A stretch of 64,000 nt of DNA from Euleptes europaea (lineage: Eukaryota > Chordata > Lepidosauria > Squamata > Sphaerodactylidae): NCBI RefSeq assembly GCF_029931775.1, contig NC_079331.1, positions 25,173,720 through 25,237,719 of the forward strand. The letters are read 5' to 3'. Below the pieces are notes generated by a model, which saw nothing but the letters and a program-made list of their open reading frames with translations, was not told the DNA's origin and did no database searches. The translations under genes were made by a program, and so were the position numbers. This document shows, in pieces, positions 46,801 to 64,000 of this stretch (position 1 is its first letter; each line of letters starts with the position of its first letter).

Positions 46801-49800
46801 AAAGTACAAAACCCGCCTGCGCTGACAGACATGAAAACCTCGTCTGGAGCACGTCACAGCAGCTGTGCTGAGGCATGTCTCTAACCTTAGGGTTGATAAC
46901 CGGCCCTTCAGAACCCAAGCATCCTTAACCGAGCATGCCAGTTCTCCCCCTTATACAGCGAATGAACCCAGATGGCCTTTGAGGTCCCAAATGCTGCAAC
47001 CTGATCAGAGCCGAGGCCACACGAAACGCCTGCCAATTTCCCAGCAGGACTCCTCCATCTGATGACACCGTCTTATCTTTCAGGCAATCGACGCTACGCT
47101 TTCTGTAGACCAGGCTGGAAATGTCAGACTTTTTTAGTTTGAGAAGACTCCAGTGTCCTAAGGATTTACTGAAGCTGATATTCTGCAACAGACTAATATT
47201 CTTTTTTCACTTCCCTCCCAAGAAGCTAACTTGGAACACGACAGATCCGACTCTTGGCTCTTCGACTCGCAGCCCGTACTCTTGAGCGAGCAAAGCCAGC
47301 GGACCAGCAGCAGCTCAGGACGGTGGGCCTCCGTACTGTAGAGGGGGGCTGCATTGACTTTGTAGGCCACTTTTGAGTCCCCACATGCAGGAGACCATTT
47401 GGGTATAAACAGCTAAACTAAATACATACATCCAACAATGCACAAACTGCCAAGCAAAATTTAAGCAATAAACATGTTGGCTTCATCAGGAAAAACCCAG
47501 CTGAGGGTTCCCATCTTCCAGCTACCAGAATGAATGGCTGCAGAGTCCTAAAGCCAGTCTTTAAACTGCTTGCGAGTGAGGCCCCGCATCCTCACAGTTC
47601 AAGTATGCTGGCATAATAAAAAGACTTCGCACCGAAACGGAGAGTGCCGGGGACGTGCTGGCAGGCAAGCAGGGCACCGTCAGCATCCAGACACCACAGC
47701 GACAGGGAGCACAGGTCTCCTCTGCTGCAGGGCGGCCAATCCTCTGGTCCCAGCAGAGCTCCTGTGCCTTAGAAGGCTGCTTAACACGGGACAAGTGAGT
47801 CTGTGCCTAACAGGAGGATGCAAGGTGCCTGTCATTCTGCTGTCAGCCACACACCCACGAAGGCACAGGAGCGCTGCCGGCCCAAGAAGGGTGGCAAGCT
47901 CATATCACCGGCTGTGTTCAGAAATCCACCATCACAAAACTCTTCAACGAACGGCTTCACAACTTTGTCTTCTGCATTAACGGCATTTGGCAGGGGCACC
48001 CTGGGGCCAGGCCCCAATCCCAGTGGCTGCCAGTGCAGTAAGTCAGGAGTATGGCTGCATGACACGGTGGGCAGTGGAAGAGGAGCGCAGGGCCAGGACT
48101 GCTGGCAGCAGCAGCAGCAGCCGGAGGCACAGGCTCTGGGCCAGTGGGGAAGGGGAGGGGTCAGCACGGTCATGGCTCCACTCCCTCCCAGATGAACCGA
48201 CCTAACACTCTCACCCAGGTGGAATCTCGTGGGTGCAATCTTCCACTGGGCCAATCCACCAGGGAATCCAAGTCCACTCCACAGCGTGCCTTTGCCACCT
48301 GTCTTCTAGGGGCAGGTGAGATTCTGCCATGGGGGCATATTTGTTTTACTTTATTTGTGCCCCAATTTTCTCCCATTAAGGACCCAAAGCAGCTTACAAG
48401 ATCCTCCCTTTTATCCCCACAACCACCCTGCGTGGTAAGTTAGGCTGAGAGCATGTGACTGGCCCAAGGTCACCCAGCAAGCTTCCGTGGCAGAGCAGGG
48501 ATTCAAACCTGGAGCCCCCCAGATCCTGGGCGGACACTAACCGCTACACCATACTGCAGTGCCTCCACACTGCTGCCCTCGAAGCGGCCCCTCGGCCTCC
48601 TTTGCGCCTCCTGCCCTGCCAGGGCTTGAGCCACGTGACACTCCCTCCGCACATGCCCGGTCGCCAGGCTTCAGCACTGCTGCTGTGTTCAGCGGTGCCA
48701 CTCAGAGCCACACCCTGCCCCACCAAACACCTCCCCGCCCGCAGCGTATCCTGGGCCACAGCACTCACCAATGTTCTTCTCCAGCCACTGGTGCCCCTCA
48801 ATGAGCTGGTCAATCATGGCAAAATAGTGGGAATTGGCTTCATCGGGCATTACCCAGCCTCCAGTCGCCATCTCCAGCTGCCCGCTGCCGACCAGTCTGT
48901 GAGCAGGGTGTCAGAGAGAGGGCGCAGCTTAAAACCGAGGCTCCTGCTTCAGTTGGGTTTACAGCACAACTTTAAAACCTGCCTTGGACAGACGACTCAT
49001 TCAGGTGACCCACCCCTCCTCACACAACAATCAGAATCAGAGAGGTTCAGAAACACACATTCGCTCAGACGTGGGTAAGGCCCCGTGTGGCGTGTGGCCG
49101 TTCCTTCCTTCCTTCCCCCCCTGCACCGCCAAGCCAGCAACTCTGCCAAGGGCTGTGGGGAGAAGGGAAGAGCTGCCATCCCAGACCGGATGCAGAGAAG
49201 TGGGCCAGGGAGCTCCTGGCTAATCCTGCTGTGACCGGAGACATCAAGCTTCATTTTCTTGCTGAGGCAGAACAGATCTCAGAGGCAGAAGGTCCAGTCG
49301 CAGAGACCACCACAGGCTGCCGTGATGGGAAAAGGCTCAGTCAACTTAGTCCAAGAAATACTGTTCTCCTACCAGACACACATCTCTTTTCATGAAAGCA
49401 AATCCCATTCCTCCGGGAGAACAAGGGCCAGAGTCATTTTGCATAGTCGACTCTGCAAGGAAGACGGACTCCAGTGTACAAACGGGTGTGCTTGAACTCA
49501 GCCAATGGAAACGCCAACAGGCCTTTCAGAGTCCAACTTCACAGATAAGAGAGTCACCGCAAATCCCTCTTTCGTTACGCAGGAGTGTATACTATGTACA
49601 TGCACACTCCCCACCAGATGCTTCTTCCCCCCCCCCAAAAAAAAAGAAAGGTAAAAGTAAAGGTCCCCTGTGCAAGCACCGGGTCATTCCTGACCCATGG
49701 GGTGATGTCACATCCCAATGTTTACTAGGCAGACGTTGTCTGCGGGGTCGTTTTGCCAGTGCCTTCCCCAGTCATCTTCCTTTTACCCCCAGCAAGCTGG

Positions 49801-51728
49801 GTCCTCATTTCACTGACCTCGGAAGGGTGGAAGGCCGAGTCAACCTTGAGCCGGCTACCTGAAACCGACTTTCGTCGGGATCGAACTCGGGTCAGGAGCA
49901 GAGCTTTTGACTGCAGGACTGCAGCTCACCACACTCTGCTCCACGGGGCTCCTTCCAAAAACATTGTCCTAAAAACCACCCAAACTGGGAAAGCGAGCGA
50001 CATCCCTCCAACCCTTCACCTGCGGACAGCAGCCCGTTTCTGGGCACTGATGTTGTCCCACCACTTGGAGAAGAAGGAGATTTCAGACCAGATGAAGCGC
50101 CGCCGTGGGTCCTCTTGCAGCTTCACCACCATGCTGTTCAGGATGTGCTGCGTCTGGTCGAAGTAATACTTGTCAAAGGTCTTGATCCAGCCTGGGGGGG
50201 GAGAGGTGTTCGACAATGGAGCATTACAGCAGTCGCACACCGTACCTGGGTCTGCTGAGGCAGAGGCCTCGGGGCGCCTATGGGTGCCGTCCGGCTAGAC
50301 CTCACGGTTGGAGCACCATCACGTCCAGCTGCCGCCAAGCTGAGAATGCCTTTGGGACGGTGAAAATGTTGCTGCGGGTCGAATCAAGTGCCCTGGCCTG
50401 GATGGCCCAGCCCAGCCGGATCTCATCAGGCCTCAGAATCTAAGCAGGGTCGGCCCTGGTTAGTTCTTGGACAGGAGACCGCCAAGGAAGACCAGGCTTG
50501 CAAGGCCGTGGCGCACAGTGACAAACTACCTCCGAACATCTCTTGCCAGCTCTCTGCACACTGGCGGGCCGTGGCGCAAAAAGGTGCATCTTCAGAAACC
50601 CTGGCCAGAACCTGTGAACGAGCCTTCTGGCCCTTCGTAAGCACCTGGCCAAACTCCCTCTGCCTGGGGGGCTTTCCCCTTCATAAGGCAGCAGAGTTTC
50701 CGAAAACGGACACCGACATCTCGGAAGGGACGCGCTCCCTGAAGGGGGCCGGGCCCGGGGGAAACGCACAAGCCGCAGACCCGTGCCCCGTCGTTTTTGG
50801 TTTCAGTTCCCGGACCTTTCCCTGGGAGGTGGAGAAAGGCCAGGCTGTGAGCACTGGGTTCCATCCTCGTTGCTTGGGCAGCCGGTACGGCCCCGTCCGT
50901 GAGTCCCCCTTACTAGGCAGGATGAGGGTGTTGCTCGGCGGGGGGGGGGGGGGGTGTGGGCTGGCTCACCTGGGTCATTGTGGGAATGCGGCACCACAAA
51001 GACCTGCAGCGGCTCCGCGTCCCATTCGTCGGGCTGGTAGGTGATCTCGAAGCCCTGCTTCCACACCCCGCCGTCCTGGTTGTCGTAGGGCAGCAACGCC
51101 GACACGGCCAGCATCTGGGGGGGGGGGGAGGGAGGGAGGACTTGCAGCCCCACTGCCGCCCTGCCCTGCTTCGCCCGCGCCGCCCCCTCCCCTCCCCTCC
51201 CCTCCGCACCGGGGCCCGGGCCGCGCCCTCACCTGCAGGTCCGCCTGGGGGCCGCCGGCCCCGCGGGCGAGGCGGCGGCAGTCGCGGGCGGCGACGGCGA
51301 AGAAGGTGGCGCGGGGCTCGGGGGGCAGGAGCCAGGAGCCGTTGGGCGCGCGGAAGGGCAGGCGGGCGGGCGGCCCGTGGGGGTGGGCCGTCAGCTCCAG
51401 CACCGAGTCCTTGATGTGCGCGATGATGGCGTGGTTCTCCTCCAGCAGCTGCTCCAGCTGCTCGATGCGGCTCTGCAGCACCGAAATCTGGCTCTGCGCG
51501 GGGGGGGGGGAGGGGAGAGGGGGGGTGAGGAGGCCGGCGGCAAGGAGCGGGGGGAGGGCCGGGGGGGGGCCGGGGGCTCACCCGCGGGAAGTGGCCGCCG
51601 CCGCCGCCGCCGCCGCCGTGGGGGCGGGCGGGGTCGTGCTGGACGCGGTCCAGCATCAGGTAGAGGGAGAAGACGGCCACGCAGAAGATGGCCGCCCCGC
51701 ACACCGTCACCTGCTTCTTCAGCTTCAT
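38002..51728 (-). CDS. MAN2A2: MAN2A2, Golgi alpha-mannosidase IIx
   Basis: Coding exons in transcription order: 51728-51582, 51493-51233, 51114-50970, 50191-50020, 48896-48769, 46720-46547, 46211-46025, 45598-45421, 45195-44993, 44851-44669, 44561-44447, 44330-44263, 44004-43839, 43534-43298, 43162-43040, 42110-41996, 41897-41764, 41665-41524, 40665-40532, possible cassette 39125-39048, 38852-38658, 38465-38355, 38157-38002. This gives 1157 aa, or 1183 with the cassette; human is 1150. GH38 enzyme that trims mannoses from N-glycans in the medial Golgi. Type II anchor: MKLKKQ then a hydrophobic segment (about 7-27), followed by a coiled stem. Zinc and active-site motifs are HSHNDPGW (about 179-186), WAVDPFGHS (nucleophile about D295) and [14 protein letters not shown] (about 572-581). 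The start matches the human N-terminus almost exactly. The stem has a polyglycine insert. The ORF looks intact. Confidence 0.97.
39048..39125 (-). CDS. MAN2A2: Possible 26-codon in-frame cassette exon of MAN2A2
   Basis: On the minus strand, a pyrimidine-rich tract ends CACCCAG, then 78 nt are open in the required phase, then GTAAAG follows. It would insert [20 protein letters not shown] plus KADGRE between [12 protein letters not shown] and the AQDGQPVSF segment. I do not recall this peptide in human MAN2A1 or MAN2A2. Skipping it keeps the frame. It may be an alternative exon or a chance frame. Confidence 0.45.
39405..39630 (-). mobile_element. tRNA-derived SINE (reverse orientation)
   Basis: The minus strand starts with GGCCAGAGGGTGTAGTGGTT, continues GGGAGACCCGGGTTTGAAC and ends in CTTTGGGGAGAAAGGCAGG and TATAAATAAAG. 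Full length, in a MAN2A2 intron. Confidence 0.8.
40789..40817 (+). repeat. GT microsatellite
   Basis: About 14 uninterrupted GT units in a MAN2A2 intron. Confidence 0.95.
45638..45852 (+). mobile_element. tRNA-derived SINE (forward orientation)
   Basis: Starts GCATGGCGTGGTGGACAGAG, contains a tRNA box B (GGTTCAAATCC) and ends GGGATATAAATCTCTGTGTG. Full-length reference copy for the family seen at 5500, 39405 and 48350. Lies in a MAN2A2 intron. Confidence 0.8.
48350..48565 (-). mobile_element. tRNA-derived SINE (reverse orientation)
   Basis: The minus strand reads CAGTATGGTGTAGCGGTTAG, GGTTTGAATCCCTGCTCTG, a GTGACCTTGGGCCAGTC run, and GGGAGAAAATTGGGGCAC at the tail. Lies in a MAN2A2 intron. 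Confidence 0.8.
49648..49955 (-). mobile_element. Sauria-type tRNA-derived SINE (reverse orientation)
   Basis: On the minus strand, GGAGCCCCGTGGAGCAGAG and GTTCGATCCCGACG form the tRNA-like head. The body includes GGTAGCCGGCTCAAGGTTGA and GCACTGGCAAAACGACCCCG, and the 3' end is ACAGGGGACCTTTACTTTTA. This differs from the GGTTCAAATCC family. Full length, in a MAN2A2 intron. Confidence 0.8.
50385..50575 (+). mobile_element. 5S-rRNA-derived SINE, diverged copy
   Basis: GGATCTCATCAGGCCTCAGA, ATCTAAGCAGGGTCGGCCC and GGTTAGTTCTTGGACAGG correspond to the head of the 26361 copy. The tail is diverged (ACAAACTACCTCCGAACATC). Older than the other copies. Lies in a MAN2A2 intron. Confidence 0.7.
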
Positions 51729-52200
51729 CCCCCCGCCGCCCCCCCCCCGGGCCCCGGCCGCCCCTCGGGGCCGTCGGGCTCGGCGCCTTCGGCGTTGCGC
51801 GCAGCAGCAGCAGCAGCAGCAGCGGCGCCGCGACCCAGGAGGACAGCCCCGGACGGCGGCGGCGGCGGCGGAGGCGCGCGGCCCCCACGCTCCGCCCCGG
51901 CGCGCGCGCCCGGGCAGGCCCCGCCCCCGCGCGCCGCCCCGCGCCCCCGCCCCATCCAAGCGGCCCGCCGGGCTCCCCGGCCCGGTTCCCTGGCGGCGGC
52001 TCCCCTGCCCGGGGGGCTTCCGGCCGAGCCTCGCTGCCCCCCTGGCCCCCGCCTGCATGGCCAGCCCGCCAAGCCAGCCCCACCTCCCAAGGAGCCGGCC
52101 GCTCCGACGGGCCCCGGCCAGCCGACCCCCTCGGTTTCGTCGGGGAAACCCCTTCGGGGGTCGCCATCAGCCAGCTGGGGCCCCCCGACAGCCATGCGGA
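51729..52200 (-). promoter_or_regulatory. MAN2A2: MAN2A2 CpG-island promoter and 5' UTR
   Basis: Extremely GC- and CpG-rich sequence upstream of the ATG, without a TATA box. The plus-strand GCA run at 51801-51823 would be a CTG/TGC triplet repeat of about 7 units in the 5' UTR if transcription starts upstream of it. Confidence 0.5.
51801..51823 (-). repeat. CTG triplet repeat upstream of MAN2A2 ATG
   Basis: Seven GCA/TGC units plus two bases, uninterrupted, about 75 bp upstream of the start codon. Confidence 0.9.
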
Positions 52201-52239
52201 TGCTGGGACCTCGGGCCCATCCCGAGGGGGAGGGCAGGA

Positions 52240-53870
52240 AGGGCTGAGTGGGGCCTCTGCTCTCGGGATGGGCCCTTTCTGACATGCCCAGGGCGGGAAG
52301 CACTAGGTGGTTGGCAGAGGGGAAACCGAGCAGGGGAGCCTGCTGGCTGGCACTGGGCAGGAAGGCAGCGTGTCCATCAAGCACATCAATAAAAGCAACA
52401 GCTGGCACAGGTGGTCGTTGGCATGGCTTTGGAAACCCTCCAGCTGCCTGTGTTGCCATGGGGACCTCCGCTTCATGCCTGGCTATGCTTGCCGCTTCGG
52501 GGGGGGGGCATGAGCTGCAGCGAGTGGGGGGCTGTTCCAGGTGGTCCTGGACGGGGTTGCCAACTCACGGAAGCCACACCTCTGGCAAGGGGCAGGGCTC
52601 AACCACGCTGCTTTGCACCCATTAAAAAAAAAAGCCTGCGCGCACGCAGTCTGAATCAGCTGCCAAAAGGACGAGCGCTTTTCTCCCTCCGAGCACCCTG
52701 CGCACGAGCTGGCCGGCGGGGCCCCTGCAGAGGGAGGGAGGCCTTCCTTCCATTGGGTGGGCCGGATTCAGATTGCACCATCTGCACACAGACTGCTCAG
52801 AATTGTTCTTGCCTTTGAGGAGCTAGTAAGTGGGGGGCCAATCTCAGCTGCACACCCCACCTATTTGAAGGGGGGGAATCAACCGGGGGGGGGGATCGGA
52901 CTCCTTCCTAGCTGTCCAGCTGCAGACCAGCATGGCTTTGGGTGGCCCTTTCCGACGGCGGTTGCCAATGCACAGTGGTCAGACCGTGATCCTAAGCAAA
53001 CACCACACGGGCGGCAGCCAGTTTCCCCGGCAGACGTGGCGCTACCAGCCTCTCAGTGCGCCAAGGCTGCAGCGGGAGCAGAACGCCGCCACACAGCAGA
53101 TGGAGGTTTGGGGAGGCAGTGTTGGCCTGGCAGAGGCGGGTGCCGGGGACCTGCTGTGGCACAAGTTCTGTCAAGATTTTTAACAGCCTCCATTGGGCGT
53201 CCTTCCAGTGAGAGGGCTGGAGGCCTGGGGCGGAGAGGGGCTGGGAGGGGATAGGTTGGTGGCCATGGACGGGGGTCAGGGTGATCCGCAAGAGCTCAGG
53301 TGCCGCCCTGAGGCCCCCTACCAAGGCCATGCCGTCGTGCGGCTGGGAGTGCCACCGGATGGCCTCCTGCACCCGCTCCCAGGCAAGGTGGCTGCGGAGG
53401 TCCTGCACCCAGCTCGGTTTGCCATCCCACATTTTGGGCCCAACTGGTCTTTTGGGGATTGCAACCACAGCGCGGGATGAAGGATCAGGACCAATCAGTA
53501 GTGTGCAGTTGTGGGGCCGTCCTTTTACGGCTGCTACTGCATGCAGGGTTGTTGGTGCTGGACCTCCGCGGTCTCCTGCTCGGTCTGAGAGAACCGACCT
53601 GAGAGGTGGTGGAAGAGATATTTCTGTCTGAGTGAATTGGGACCCAATTAAGAAACAGGCCTCATCCACACAGGTGCGAGAGTCTAGTGTGCACATGTTT
53701 TTGAAAGTCTTTTCAACTTGTCAAGGACATTGTAGTTCCTGTGTTGGCAGGGAGTTGGACTAGTTGGCCCTGGTGGTCCCTTCCCACTCTGAGATAAAAT
53801 AACATAAAGCCCACAAAATAACATCCATATCTGGTATGTTTAGAAAAGGGACAATCAAAACTTGGCACTG
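52240..53870. other. MAN2A2-FES spacer
   Basis: No known gene. A 234-codon open frame on the minus strand (52992-53696) is unrecognised. A CR1-like 3' end lies at 53735-53800. The FES 3' end begins at the poly(A) signal at 53876. Confidence 0.5.
53735..53800 (+). mobile_element. CR1-type LINE 3' end
   Basis: GGAGTTGGACTAGTTGGCCC, TGGTGGTCCCTTCCCACTCT and GAGATAAAATAA match the CR1 3' consensus except for the diverged terminal repeat. Only the end is present. Confidence 0.65.
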
Positions 53871-53875
53871 GAATC

Positions 53876-53881
53876 TTTATT
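53876..53881 (-). terminator. FES: Poly(A) signal of FES
   Basis: AATAAA on the minus strand, 192 bp after the FES stop codon; the first canonical hexamer on that strand. Confidence 0.75.
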
Positions 53882-54072
53882 ACAGGTGTTGTCAGCTGCA
53901 GAGAAGCTTGACCCCAGAGTCAGAGAGAAGAGCTTTGGCCCTTATAAGGAACAGCTGGCAGATTTGGAAATCAGCCTCCATGGGGAACGGGCCGGAAGGC
54001 AAAGCAAAGGCATGAAGACGGTGGGCAAGGCATGTGGGAAGGATGCCCGAGGTAAGCTTGGGACGGGTGCCC

Positions 54073-64000
<9,928 letters not shown>

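Noticed and set aside
49900-49955. tRNA gene on the minus strand
   Set aside because: The box-B-like sequence is the head of a Sauria-type SINE; no cloverleaf can be completed. The same holds for the heads near 14215, 35975, 39630, 45640 and 48565.
50913-52459. Long open frames on both strands around the MAN2A2 first exons
   Set aside because: Low-complexity Pro/Ala/Arg translations caused by extreme GC content. Only the MKLKKQ frame matches a known protein.

Overview
The window is vertebrate nuclear DNA, almost certainly from a squamate reptile (lizard or gecko type). Six multi-exon protein genes appear in the order VPS33B, PRC1, RCCD1, UNC45A, MAN2A2, FES. This is the arrangement known around human 15q26.1, read in the opposite direction. 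Squamate origin is inferred from the repeats: tRNA-derived Sauria-type SINEs, 5S-rRNA-derived SINEs with a Bov-B-like tail, CR1 3' ends, a short hAT element and a Ty3/Gypsy element. The sequence is GC-rich with CpG-rich first exons and small introns, as on gene-dense microchromosomes.

Layout. 1-10.9 kb holds the last 18 coding exons of VPS33B (+); its 5' exons lie before the window. 10.9-14.7 kb is a gene-free spacer ending in the PRC1 promoter. 14.8-20.9 kb is a complete PRC1 (+). 21.2-23.55 kb is a complete RCCD1 (-), convergent with PRC1. The two share a 12-bp palindrome that reads AATAAA on both strands. 24-27.6 kb is a repeat-bearing spacer. 27.6-34.55 kb is a complete UNC45A (-) of 19 exons. 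34.6-38.0 kb is a spacer where mammals carry HDDC3; I see no HDDC3 there. 38.0-51.73 kb is a complete MAN2A2 (-) with 22 expected exons plus one possible extra in-frame cassette exon. 52-53.9 kb is a spacer. 53.9-63.5 kb holds the last 8 exons of FES (-), covering the end of the SH2 domain and the whole kinase domain; a fossil Ty3/Gypsy element lies antisense in one intron. The 5' exons of FES lie beyond the window.

The genes are not an operon. They are an old conserved block of housekeeping and trafficking genes: VPS33B (endosomal SM protein), PRC1 (spindle midzone bundler), RCCD1 (RCC1-repeat chromatin and mitosis factor), UNC45A (HSP90 co-chaperone for myosin), MAN2A2 (Golgi N-glycan processing) and FES (cytoplasmic tyrosine kinase). 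Exon coordinates were set by splice sites, reading phase and recalled human proteins. For all four complete genes the summed exon lengths are exact multiples of three, which supports the models. I found no new gene system. The points most worth following up are the shared palindromic poly(A) signal, the NF-Y/CHR promoter of PRC1, the extra MAN2A2 exon, a GC-AG intron in VPS33B, nested transposons and long hairpins, and the missing HDDC3.
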